DNA from: Gracilariopsis chorda
Lineage: Eukaryota; Rhodophyta; Florideophyceae; Gracilariales; Gracilariaceae
DNA: 64,000 nt
NCBI GenBank assembly: GCA_003194525.1
Contig: NBIV01000284.1
Span: 29,945-93,944 of the forward strand
Direction: 5' to 3'
In this document: piece after piece, positions 46,219-56,984 of the stretch
How the letters are laid out: each line of letters begins with the position of its first letter
Numbering within the stretch: the stretch's first letter is position 1
The notes under the pieces: model-generated
What the model was told of the DNA's origin: nothing
Seen by the model: the letters and a program-made list of their open reading frames with translations, nothing else
Database searches by the model: none
Translations under genes and position numbers: made by a program

Positions 46219-47440
46219 TTGACATCTTTAGAATACAAGGCTACAGGGGTTGTGGATTATTCACCAAAGTCCCAGCCCCTACCAATGCATGTCATACTGA
46301 AGGTGAAACGTGATGCAGACGGCTCTGTTGACCGATTTCGAGCCCGAATAGTAGCTAGAGGCAACCACCAGACATATGGTCAGGACTACTTAGAGACGTA
46401 TGCACCAGTTGTTTCGTTCAATTATGTTCGCATGTTCTTGTACCTGATGTTGTGTCTGCAGATGTTTGTTGCCCAGGTTGACATAAAGACTGCATTTCTT
46501 AATGGTGACCTCCAGGAAGACCTGTGGGTGATGTGACCACATGGAATTCTTGGTCTCAAATCACAATGCTACAAAGTGCTGAAGGCTATATACGGGCTTA
46601 AGCAGGCTCATCTGGCATGGCAGATGAAGTTCAGCACAGGCATTAAATTCATAAGTTTTGAAGAATTACCCAGTACACCATGTGCTTTCAGGCCCAACTT
46701 ACCCGCTAACACTTATGCATACATCCTGGTATACGTGGATGACCTTCTTATATTTACGTCGGTTTGTCGAACATAGTTCTAAAATATTGGAGGAGCTTAA
46801 GTCGTTGTATGACCTACGCGTTGAGCCTCGTGTCAGAATGTATCTTGGTGTAGACTTAACCTGGAACATGAACTCCAATGACCAACTGCTAGGTGTGAAA
46901 ATTGCACAGCCGTTGTTTGTCAGTGGCTCGATAATGCGGTTTGGACTTGAGTATAGCAAGCATTCACGGAGCCCAATGGGGGAATCCTTTCTTTCTTCCT
47001 TTGATGTGGAGAAGGATAAGTCACCGTATGAAGTCCAGTTGTACCAGCAGATGATCGGATCTCTGCTTTATCTGGCATTACGCATCCGCTTGGACATATT
47101 GGCACCTGTACATATCTTAGCATGCTTCCAGAAACAACTAACTTGATATGTTCATCGAGCGGTGAAGCGCATTCTGAGGTATTTACGTGAAAGTACTCAC
47201 CATGGACTTGTGTATCACTCTGGGAACCTCCTACTGAATGGTTATGTAGACTCTGATTACGCAGGTGATACCACTGATCGGAAGTCTCTATCTGGTTTTA
47301 TGATCAAACTTTGGTCATATGTTTCATTCTACGGTGCCCGTAAGCAGGCATTGGTGGCATTGTCTACAGATGAGTCGGAATACTACGCATTAGTGATGGC
47401 AAGTGAAGAGCTAAAGTGGATATTTCGAGTACTTGAGTAA
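46219..47440 (+). pseudogene. Copia RT and RNase H of copy K
   Basis: Frames 46219-46536, 46576-46776, 46658-47146 and 47162-47440 carry the full RT and RNase H order with VYVDD and DSDYAGD intact, separated by stops and frameshifts. Confidence 0.78.
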
Positions 47441-47725
47441 TGTGGATTATTTTTTAATGATAGAAATCCACTACGCTCAGCCAACCAATGTGCGGTTGAG
47501 TGGGCCATTGGTGAGCGTTGCCCTTCTGTACGTGCCAAAAACATTGATGTGAAGATACAAATTATCCGGGACTTGGTCAAAAACAAGGTGATAAGTGTGG
47601 AATATGTGGCAAGTGAAGAAAACGATGCTGACATACTCACTGAGCCACTTAGTCCTACTACGACACAATTGATCTTAGATCTAGTTTGTCGCAACGAACG
47701 CGGGTTAAGAAACCCAAAGAGAAGA

Positions 47726-48410
47726 AAGAAAGGGAGGAAGAAGAAACAAGAAGGTAAAACAAGGAAGGTTGTCAGCCTTATTCGACCAGTTTACTCCACA
47801 GCACGCAAAACCAATCTACATATACCCTACCGCACACACTTCACCGTCGTCGCAGCAAGCGCCGGCGGTGGTTGCAGCAATACAGTACACGTTATTAGTG
47901 TGTGAGGTGTACACGAAAAGTGCGCACAATCTAGAGGGTCACAATTTCAAATAACTAAATCAATGAATGCAGCAAATCCATTGCCGGTCCCTTGATCTGG
48001 AAGCTGCTCTAAAAAATCAACAATTTCCATCCTGGCACTCCAACCACTCAGCGCGGGCCACAAACGCCCATTGTCAAACATCTCCCAATACAGCTCCCAT
48101 TCGCATCTTCGGCATTGCAGCACACCCGTCTACTGCGCGCACATTTGGACCAACCAAATTGCTCCACTTGTGCATATCCGCAATCCAGTACCATAAACTC
48201 CATAACCCTTGTACGGTATACAATGCATATAGCATTTTGCAGTAGCCAATCACATTGCCGTTTCACGTTGGGTTTGAGCAGAAGCGCTTATGCGCTTTTT
48301 GAGCGAGGGGCTCCAAAAGTGCCCATCGTCCCCTGAAGGTTTGGTTTTGGACCAAGCTGACACCTTCTGTGGGGGTTGGCCAGGCACTGGACCACTTATA
48401 GACTTCAACA
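47726..48410 (-). repeat. G-type Copia LTR (left copy)
   Basis: Begins TGTTGAAGTC at 48410 (minus strand). The first 415 bp or so (48410-47996) match 50147-49727 almost base for base. Beyond 47996 it continues leftward where the right copy is interrupted by H. The left limit is a guess; GGGTATATGTAG (minus, about 47820) may be its TATA box. Confidence 0.6.
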
Positions 48411-49726
48411 GATGCCTTGAATTACCGATCAGCTGGGATTAAAGAGAATGATCGCGGTACAGCTGCTGAAATGTAGCTGATGTCACACTAAGAAAGAAAT
48501 ACTGGAAGGGAGATTTGTCGACCCTCAACAGCTCAGATGCCAGCGGAGACCGTGTAACCAAGTCTCAACGCTCGTCCAGACGAGTCTGCTACGCGAATCA
48601 CAGGCGGAGTTCGGGTCCTCGACGCCCGGAGTATAATCACAAGTGGCTCTGAAGCGCACCCGGAAAAGAAAGTAAAAGATGAAACTTCGTAAAACCTGGC
48701 GCACTGAAAGGAGAAACAACCTTCGCTACAGTAAAGGTTGAACCCTGGACCCAGGGAGGTTACTAACAAGCGCGATATGTGTTCACCAGTTAACCCCTGC
48801 TGGTCTCTTGGAGGATATTAGCTCGATCTTACGCGCGCACGCAAAAATAAAAGAAGTTAAAAGGGAGCGAGGTCTGCAAATCTCGACGCTCTGGGCCCAT
48901 AACCTGTTGATATGAAATGATGTTGATAGATGATGTTGGGCTTCGACGGAAATGAAAAGGAAAGAAAGAAAGAAAAGGAGTGAAGTTTGCCAGGCTTGGG
49001 GGCGAGTTTACTCGGTACTGCGACTTCAGAGTGTTATATAGCACATTTACTTTGCACCACCACTACAACAAAACCCTACACCACTAATTGGGGACACCCA
49101 ATACCACCAATTCTCATCAAACATAACACAATAAGGGTTGCAAACACTGATTACAGCTAAGTACAACCATGCATAACAACATAACAACACATTACAATAA
49201 CGCATCCCAAGTGCAACAAGCAGCCAGCTATGCGCAACAAGTGAACCAGAGATGCCAACATTGTGCCAGCATGTAACAGCACTGTGTAAACACTTACTTG
49301 CATCATCATGACTATGAAAAAGCACAAATTCACATGCCACTGCATCCATGTACATACCCTAGGTGTGTTGCGTTCATGGCACGTGCTTACTTGCACAACT
49401 GCACCTATGCAACACCTGCATGTACCTGTAAACCAGATGTAGCCACACATATTCCTAAGTACCTTGCCCATTCAACTTATGCCAAGCGGCCAGTTCCATG
49501 CCCATGACCCATACGATGCACAACACTTGTAACCAATGCATTTCATATGAGTATATGCAGTAGCCAATCATATGCCCGTTTCACGTTGGGTTTGGGAACA
49601 CACCCATATGCGGTTTTGTAAAGCAGCTCTCAAAAACAGCCCTCCGCTATACGCAACTTTGTTTCCAAGTGCTGCACCATCATATCCCAGGACTACCAGG
49701 CATTCAACTATGTGCTAACATCAACA
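48411..49726 (-). mobile_element. Copia family I, copy H (LTR plus leader only)
   Basis: LTR 49726-48905 (starts TGTTGATGTTAGCAC, like copy F), primer site 48904-48891, then leader sequence matching F and B down to about 48412, where it is cut by the left G-type LTR. No coding part remains. Confidence 0.75.
48905..49726 (-). repeat. LTR of Copia copy H
   Basis: 822 bp; U3 module at about 49617-49556. Inserted in the right G-type LTR after CAAGG. Confidence 0.75.
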
Positions 49727-50141
49727 CCTTGATCTGGAGGCAGCTCTAAAGAATCAACAATTTCCATCCTGGCACTACAACCCCTCAGCGCAGGCTACAA
49801 ACGCACATTGTCCCAAATCACCCAATACAGCTCCCATTCGCATCTTCGGCATTGCAGCACAACCGTCTACTGCGCGCACACTTGGACCAACCACATTGCT
49901 CCACTTGTGCATATCCGCAATCCAGTACCATACACTCCATAACAATTGTACGGTATACAATGCATATAGCATTTTGCAGTAGCCAATCACATTGCCGTTT
50001 CACGTTGGTTTTGAGCAGAGGCGCATATGCGCTTTTGGAGCGAGGGGCTCCAAAAGTGCCCATCGTCCCCTGAAGGTTTGGTTTTGGACCAAGCTGAGAC
50101 CTTCTGGGGGGGTTGGCCAAGCACTCGACCATTTCTAGACT

Positions 50142-50876
50142 TCAATAGTCCTCCTCGAGTTTCTGTCCAAGAACAAGCCGTTTGAGAATGGCATTAACAC
50201 TCAGACGTCCCAATGGCTTGGTGAGTAAATCGGCATCGTTCAGCTCACTTGGGACATATTGAACAGTAATCACATTGTCTCTTATGAGATTTCGGATAAA
50301 GTGAACCTTTACATCATTGTGCTTAGCACAACTAGGACGACACCTTTCACCACCAGCCCACTCCGATGCGCACTGGTTGTCAGAGTGTAGAGGAACCAAA
50401 GTTTGCACGTCGAAGCCGCATTCCCGTAGCACACGAGCAACCCATACCACGTCCTGTGCAGCCAAAGTCAAAGCACAGTACTGCGCCTCGCCAGTTGATA
50501 GTGCAACTAACGCTTGTTTTCTACCACCATACCAGCAGGTTGCTGACCCAAGTTTAACGATATACCCGGACATCGACTTCCGACTCGTAGTGTCTCCAGC
50601 GTAGTCAGAATCCACAAAAACATGCAGATCTAGCGACCCAGGTCTGTAGCATAGCCCATGCTGTCGCGTTCCACACAGGTACCTGAGCACACGCTTCACA
50701 GCTTTGTGACACCAAGCGGTAGGAGCACTCTGAAAACGAGCCAGGGTGAGAATGGAGCAAGTATATCCACAATAGTACGTAGTGCCAAGTACAGCAGAGA
50801 CCCGATTATCTGCTGGTACAACTGCACATCCATTGGTGATTTGTCCTCTTTCATTGCTACAGATGTGAAGAAGCAC
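50142..50876 (-). pseudogene. Copia RNase H of copy G
   Basis: 244 codons, full RNase H with VDSDYAGDTTSRKS, ALVALSTGEAQY, LHSDNQCASEW and the terminal DADLLTKPLG. Looks intact apart from its separation from RT by frameshift. Confidence 0.8.
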
Positions 50877-50988
50877 TCAACCATAGGGCTAGGTGCTGGC
50901 TTAGCGTTCTGGAGACCAAATCGTCGAAGTATACTTTCAATGTACAGCGACTGTCCCAGCTGGACACCAAGGAGTTGTCCGGCTGTAC

Positions 50989-52872
50989 CTATCTTCCATG
51001 ACAGCTCCACGCAAAGGTATAGACTGATTCGGTTCTCAATGCGAAGGTCATAGAGTTGAACTCTTTGAGCTCCTCCAACACCGTAGTCCGTTGCTCCAGC
51101 GTGAGCGTGAACACCAGAATGTCGTCCACGAATACCAGTATGTAGGCATACATGCCATCTCCAACCTTTCGCTTGAATACGCACGGTGCGCTGGGTAGTT
51201 CCTCAAAACCCAACCTCTGCATGTCAGCTTTGAACTTGGTGTGCCATGCTAAATAAGCCTGTTTCAAACCGTACATAGCCTTAAGTACCTTATAGCACTT
51301 AGCGTTTAGACCAGGAACACCACGCGGCGACATCACCCACACGTCCTCTTTAAGCTCACCGTTGAGAAATGCAGCCTTAACATCTACTTCAGCCACATAC
51401 ATCTGAAGACAATGTGCAACATACAGGAACATGCGGACAAGACTAAATGGCACCACTGGCGTATATATCTCCATGTAGTTCTGCCTGTATGTCTGGTGAT
51501 TGCTACCAGCCACAACCCTAGCCTTGAATCTATCAACCGATCCTTTGGCGTCGCGCTTTACGTTTAAAATGACATGAGTACGAAGAGGCTGAGAGGCAGG
51601 TGATTCATCCTCCTTCCAAGTGTTCTTCTCCTCCAGAGATGTCAGTTCTTCATCAATGGCATTCTTCCAAAGGCTCTGCTCAAGTGGTGTGGCAGACAGT
51701 GCTTCACCCAGAGTAGGTTCATCACTGGTAGAAATATCCATATGTGTCGTTGCACGACCGGCCATGTACCACCACTTAGCTGGTGCACGTCGTGTACGGT
51801 GGGGATAGCGTGGTTCAGTTTCAGATTCTGGTAAGACATCAGTCTCCAAAGTATGTTCAGTAACACTTGGGGTATGCTCAAGACCATGGTCTGGGTCCGA
51901 ATAGTCATCAGAAGTACGCTCGCTATCATCTGGATGATCGGTACTGCTTTCAGTGCTCTGTGCCGTTGGTAAAGGAGTGGATTCAATATGTTCCGTATCA
52001 CTCTCACTGTCCAATGGAGTGTCCACAGAAACCATACTACCACTCTCAGTATCAATTTCAGAGTGATCTGCGCATTCATAAGTATCATCTGATACACCTT
52101 CATCGCTCATAACATGTTCCAGAAATGGTGCCCCAGGGAACTTGGACTTGTCAAATGTCACATGCCGAGACTTTATAATGCGTGGAATCTCATCACTATC
52201 ATTGATTAAAACGTCATACACACCATGCTCAAGAGTTTGCAAGTACACTCCCTGAAATGCACGAGACTCGAACTTGGTGTCTGGGTTCATTTTCAATATA
52301 TATGCTGCGCATCCAAATGCTTTAGCATACTTCAACGACGGCTTACCACCACCAACCAAAAGGTATAGATTCAGGCCTGTGGTAGAGTGGAGAGATCTAT
52401 TGCATATACAAACATCATATTTCAATGCATACGGCCATAAGCATTCTTGCCAGTGTCTCTGAATCAGTAAAGCTCGAACAGCTTCTTGCATTGTGCGATT
52501 GATGCGCTCGGCAATGGCATTATGGTCTGGGGTGTAGGGAGGTGAAGATATCATTCCCTGCAGACCATTCGTGGTTGGGTCTTGGAGAGCAATGTACTCT
52601 TCGGCATTGTTTGCATGCAAATTCTGAGTATGCACATGCGCTCCTCCAACCTGCGGGAGAATTTGCCCAACATCAGGAAACACTGCACTAACATCATAGC
52701 TATGCGAAACGAAGTCTTTATGCTCAATTGGATTTGGCAGCATGTACAAACGAGAGGACAGGTCACGTTGCCCACATCCAATCTCTAACCTATGTTCGTG
52801 TATAACGCAAACCTCATTAGCACAGAAAAAGGACGGAATGCCTTTATAGACCAGACGACCTACAGAAACCAA
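50989..52872 (-). pseudogene. Copia integrase remnant and RT of copy G
   Basis: 627 open codons. Starts after the protease (MVSVGRLVYKG), continues through QRDLSSRLYMLPNPIEH, then jumps over the HHCC finger and first catalytic Asp into LHANNAEEYIALQ, where the second catalytic Asp is Asn. The integrase C-terminal part (IAERINRTMQEAVRALL, FGCAAYILK), an acidic linker and RT follow: VILNVKRDAKGSV, VDVKAAFLNGELKEDV, MYGLKQAYLAW and YILVFVDDILVF. It loses frame after LRTES; the adjoining frame 51184-50696 continues RT. Confidence 0.82.
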
Positions 52873-52875
52873 GTT

Positions 52876-53262
52876 TTATCCCAAATCCGGGACTAGAAGT
52901 ACATCTTTCAACCTGAGGTTAGCCTCCGAAAAAGGCAGTATTACCTCCTTTTTTTGTGTAGCAGAGACTGTAGTGTTGTCAGCGACCTTAATCGTCTTTT
53001 GCAGTACGTTAATCAATGTGTTTGGGACGAACGCAGAAGCACAAGTGAAGAAGTGGGATGTGGCGCAACTCTCTGCGTAGGTATCTATGGAAGTAGACAC
53101 AGGGGGCACCAATGCAGACTTTTCAGCAGACATTGCAGCGATCTCAATCTTAGAATCCTTTCGTAATGACCTTCCGGGGTGCTTGGGTTTGTGACTGGAA
53201 CTAGTTTTGAGTTTCTCCAAGATAGCTTTAGGCAGGTGATTGTCTGAATCGTCAGAATTCAT
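52876..53262 (-). pseudogene. Copia protease of copy G, active-site Asp changed
   Basis: 128 codons starting in the knuckle tail. The active site reads YAESCATSHFF instead of YADSGATSHFF, so both the catalytic Asp and the Gly are replaced. The frame ends at a TAA right after LLVPDLG. Confidence 0.78.
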
Positions 53263-53505
53263 GTGACATTGGTCCTGCGTGTGACCATCTCTGTCACAGA
53301 AGCTGCAATGATAACTATTTTTGCCTGCAATAGCATAAGCGTGCCGTTGTAGTCATCGTATGAGTTGGGATCTGATGTACTTGCATCAATGTCGTAAACA
53401 TTTGACGATGTGCTGTGTCCACTTGAACGGCTACTGCCCTTACTTCTGCTCTTCATGCGTTTGCGACTATGAGCAGAACCGGCTGAATCAATTTGGCTAG
53501 CATTG

Positions 53506-54337
53506 TGTTGATGTTAGCACATGGTCGACTGTCTGGTAGTCCTGGGACATCATGGTGCAGCACTTGAAAACAAAGTTTCATGTAACGGAGGGCTGTTTTT
53601 CAGAGCTGCTTTGCAAAAGCGCATATGCGTGTGTTCTCAAACTCAACTTGAAACGGGCATACGATTGGCTACTGCATATACTCATATGCAATGCATTGGT
53701 TACAAGTGTTGTGCATCGTATGGGTTATGGTCACGGAACTGGCCACTTGGCATAAGGTGAATGGGCATGGTACTAAAGAATATGTGTGGCTACATGTGCT
53801 TTACAGGTATATGATGATGTGAACAGTATATGGAAGTGTTTAATGGGTGCGGTTGTGCAAGCAAGCACGTGCCATGCACGCAACACAGCTAGGGTATGTA
53901 CATGGATGCGGTGGCATGTGTATTTGTGCTTTGTCATTGTCATGATGATGCGAGGAAGTGTTTATCCAGTGCTGCAACATGCTGGCACATTGTTGGCATG
54001 TGCAGTTCACTTATTGTGCGTTGTTAGCTGCTTTGCTCACCTGGTCTACATTGTTGTAATGTGTTGTTATGTTGTTATGCATGGTTGTACATAGCTATAA
54101 TCAGTGTGTAGAACCCTTATTGTGTTATGTCTGTTTATGATTGGTAGTATTGAGTGTCCTCACTTAGTGGTATAGGGTTTTTTCTTGTAGTTGTAGCGCG
54201 ACTTAGAGGTGCTATATAACACGCTGAAGTTCCACTACCAAGTAAAATCGCCCCAAGCTTGGCAACCTTCACTCATTCTTTTGTTTCTTTTCTTGTTCTA
54301 CAGATCCGCCAAAGCCCAACTATCGTTTCCATTATCA
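53506..54337 (+). repeat. 5' LTR of Copia copy F
   Basis: 832 bp, TGTTGATGTTAGCAC to CATTATCA. U3 module at 53615-53676; GCTATATAAC near 54212 is the probable TATA box. Confidence 0.82.
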
Positions 54338-54351
54338 GGTTATGGGCCCAG
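54338..54351 (+). promoter_or_regulatory. Primer-binding site of copy F
   Basis: GGTTATGGGCCCAG directly after the LTR. Confidence 0.85.
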
Positions 54352-54986
54352 AGCGTCGAACGTTTGCAGACGTCGCGCTCTTTCGACTTTATTTTCGTTG
54401 GATTCATCTTCTTGCGCAGATTATCTTTGCGAGTTTTGTGGAAGTATTTGGTGCTGTGGTGAAAGTAGGCCAAGCGTTCAGAGACATCTTCTCTGGTAAG
54501 CCAACGTGCGCCTGTTCCGATCCCGGCTCCATTGCTTCAGCGCACAAGGAAGACCGCGCTATTTTCCCGCAAGTGTCTAGCAGGGGCTAACTGGTGAACG
54601 CTTATCGCGACAGCTACTAACCTCCCTGGGACGAAACGTACGGATTGTAAATCCCCTCGTTCTGAAGTGCGCAGAACAGGGTAGGTCAAGAAGAATTTCG
54701 TACCTTACCTGGAGAGAGTTACCAGGGTCCAGGGGTTCAACCCTTATGGTAGCGGAGGTAGTTTCTCCCGTCAGTGCGCCCGCCTTTACGAAGTTATTTT
54801 CATTTCTGAGTTTGCTTCAGAGCTACTCCTGAGTATACTCCGGGCGTAGAGGACCCGAACTCCGCCTGTGAGTCGCGTACCAGACGCGTCTGGACGAGAG
54901 TTGAGACTTACATACACGGTCTCCGCTAGCGCCCTCGCTGTTGAGTGTTGAGATACTCCGCTCCAGTTCGCTCCTCATAGTGTGAC

Positions 54987-55765
54987 TGTTGGCAGTAGTA
55001 CCTGTGCTGTCACTGAAAACCAAATGTTCCGGGGAGCATGGGCTGTTTTAGAGGGTACCTCTGCAAAAGCGCATATGCGCGTGTGCGCGAACCCAACGTG
55101 AAACTGGCTTCTGATTGGCTACTGCAAATGTACATATGCAACGTGGTGCGTACAAGTGGTATGGCATAACTGGATCGGTTGGACACACCCACGTGTCCAG
55201 CTACTACAGTGGTCACAGTGTACGTTGTGTGCAGGGGATACTGATGAAGTGGTTGACACCTGGTACAAATGGTACAGCAGTGGTTGGTACAATGGTAAGG
55301 TGCGCATGCACTGTCAACAGGTTTACACATGCACGGGTATATTGATGACGTGGGTGTTATGTACATCGCCACATGATGACATGGCACTAACACCACAGGT
55401 TACGTGCCGACTTACCGTGACGTGTTGACTTACCGTGATGTGTTGGCATGTGCTGGCGTGTGTTGGAGTCGTGAATTTGTGCCTTGTCATGGTCATGTGT
55501 ATGCACGTAACTATTACAGAACATTGGTGCGTTGGTGTGCGTTGGTGTAATGAGGTTGTGCTGAGCTGGCTATGTCATGTTAGATGATGATTGGTAGTAT
55601 TGAGTGTCGCTGCTTAGTGGTTTAGGTTTTACTTGTAGTTGGTGTTCCCGCGCAATTCGAGTTTAGAGTGGTATATAAGATGTGCCTGAAGGACCTCCAA
55701 GTAAATCCAAGCTAGAGCTGGCGAACTTCCCTTCCATCCCCTCAACTTCCTTTCAACTTTCAACA
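54987..55765 (+). repeat. 5' LTR of element E
   Basis: TGTTGGCAGTAGTACC to CTTTCAACA. U3 module 55065-55126; TATATAA at 55672-55678 about 95 bp before the LTR end is the probable TATA box. Confidence 0.95.
55065..55126 (+). promoter_or_regulatory. Conserved U3 module of the LTRs
   Basis: GCGCATATGCGC (55069-55080, a perfect palindrome), then ACCCAACGTGAAAC (55091-55104), then GATTGGCTACTGCA (55113-55126, with a reverse CCAAT box). Related blocks in the same order occur at 26733-26793, 31170-31110 (-), 37166-37102 (-), 37999-38058, 43986-44047, 48300-48237 (-), 49617-49556 (-), 50036-49975 (-), 53615-53676 and 61109-61170. Confidence 0.7.
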
Positions 55766-55779
55766 GGTTATGGGCCCAG
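55766..55779 (+). promoter_or_regulatory. Primer-binding site of element E
   Basis: GGTTATGGGCCCAG abuts the 5' LTR. It is complementary to CTGGGCCCATAACC, the anticodon stem and loop (CAU) of eukaryotic initiator tRNA-Met, rather than to a tRNA 3' end. The same site is at 27418-27431, 36463-36450 (-), 38698-38711, 48904-48891 (-) and 54338-54351. Confidence 0.85.
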
Positions 55780-56984
55780 CCCCGCTGACCGCTGCCGCTA
55801 TCCCTTTCCGTATCGTTCGTCTGTCGCCGCTCTCCCTCACCACCGTTCATCCGTTTCGCTGTTGTTGCCTCTTTCGTCGTTGCGTCGGGTGTCTTGATCC
55901 CATTGTTGGTCGGTGTTGGTCATTCTCCTTTGGTTTGCGTTCCTCCCTGAGGGCGTTGTGGTGGTAGTGGTTCGACGTTTTCTTGCTATCGTTGTTGAGT
56001 TGGGCCTCCGTTGTTGCCCGTGTTGTCGATCGCTATCTACTTTGTGTGTGACACTCCCTCTATCTTGTGTTTTGGGATCCCCGAGTCGTTTGTCGGGTCG
56101 TATCCGTGAGGTCGAGTCGGTCTAGTTTCGAAGTCTGGGCTCCGTGATCGTGTGCTCAGCAGTTGTTTATTTTTCGTGTTTCTTAATCATCATCTGGTGT
56201 CCAGTGCGACGAGCGGTTGATCCGGGTTACTTTGGGTGATTCCAGGTATCCGGGGACGTGAGCCTGGCGGCTTGAACCAAAGCGGGTGTACTGTCGAGCG
56301 GCTTCCCACCGGTCCATTTGGACAGATAACGGTGACGGTCGTTAAGACCTGGTAAGTTCAGCGGGTGCATCTGTGGACGGGGTGCCGTGGCGTACTGCGC
56401 TGGTGCGGGTGATTGAATTATTTGTTTTGATCCTGACTGCGTGTCGGGATTCTTGGGCTGTTGCGAAGGTATTCCATAACGAGCTTTTGATCCGTGCATC
56501 TTACCCTTGGGCGTTTGTGCGGGGAGGCGACGTGGCGTAGGCTGACCTCCTTCTTAGGATCAGGCCGCGTGTGACCTTAAGTGGTTGCGCGTTAGCAGCG
56601 TACTTTGGTTGCCATAGTAGCTTCAGTTGCGAGGTCGCGCAAGTTCTTGCAAGAGGCCAGAGAGGGTTATACTTGGTGAAGGCATATCTTGGGTCATTAA
56701 CCATCCTCTGGAAGCCTCGTAGAGAGCGACGCATCTTCTCCTTAGACGTAGGAGAGGGAAGACAGAAGAAGACGTCTTGTACCCGGAGCATCTCCGGGGG
56801 CCAGGGGTCCGACACCCTAGGGTAGCGGAGGTAGTTTCTCCCGTCAGTGCGCCCGAATTTGAAGTTTTGTTGTTGTTGTTGTCGTTGTTTTTGTTGTTAT
56901 TGTTGTCGTTGTTGCCATTTTTGTACTAATTAAGTGCCGTAGGTCTTTCATCGCACCTGTGCTGTTTGTTGACATCTACCAAGC
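55780..56984 (+). other. Long leader of element E
   Basis: About 1.2 kb between primer site and gag start, unusually long for a Copia element. Well conserved in copies C and D. Contains the two-hairpin element near its end and a TTG/TTGTTG-rich run (about 56866-56915) just before the gag start. No long sense frame. Confidence 0.7.
56801..56862 (+). promoter_or_regulatory. Conserved two-hairpin leader element
   Basis: In E: CCAGGGGTCCGACACCCT (first hairpin, AGGG/CCCT) followed by GCGGAGGTAGTTTCTCCCG (second hairpin, GGAG/CTCC), then GTCAGTGCGCCCG. Counterparts lie before gag in family I (27781-27835 in B, 54729-54782 in F, 48758-48690 minus in H) and in family II (35456-35396 minus in C, 39719-39775 in D). 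In C and D the second stem is GGAA/TTCC. Confidence 0.6.

Larger units (their letters stand above)
44143..47725 (+). mobile_element. Copia family I, copy K (5'-truncated, decayed)
   Basis: Starts inside gag, then knuckle CTFCGRDGHTQDRC (about 44262-44303), protease FADSGVTSH (about 44488), pre-integrase with intact HHCC (WHLRLSHMN and CRSCRLGKAH, 44643-45239), integrase core LHSDNAEEY (about 45270), RT with AQVDIKTAFLNGDL (about 46480) and VYVDDLLIF (about 46731), and RNase H with YVDSDYAGDTT (about 47245-47275), to about 47700. Broken at several places (stops at about 45238, 46191 and 46536), but each domain is recognisable in order. The 3' LTR is not seen; the G-type LTR on the other strand follows. 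Confidence 0.82.
49727..53505 (-). mobile_element. Copia family I, copy G (integrase-deleted, RT mostly open)
   Basis: 3' LTR start at 50147 (TATTGAAGTC, interrupted at 49727 by H) and polypurine run GAGGAGGA just before it. Coding from 53505 to 50142 on the minus strand: gag tail and knuckle, protease, a 627-codon frame through integrase remnant, linker and RT, then RNase H. The 5' part of gag and the 5' LTR are cut off at 53505 by copy F in the opposite orientation. Confidence 0.82.

Noticed and set aside
47967-50140. Clustered short repeats as a CRISPR array
   Set aside because: The repeats are two long LTR segments, not short spaced units.
49720-53511. LTR starts of H and F placed at TGTTAGCAC with GTTGA as target duplication
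   Set aside because: TGTTGA precedes TGTTAGCAC in both copies, so it belongs to the LTR; starts were moved to 49726 and 53506.
55010-55396. 128-codon minus-strand frame in the LTR of E, present in both LTRs
   Set aside because: Both LTRs are identical by mechanism; the frame overlaps the U3 module, has no recognisable motif and no counterpart in C or D.
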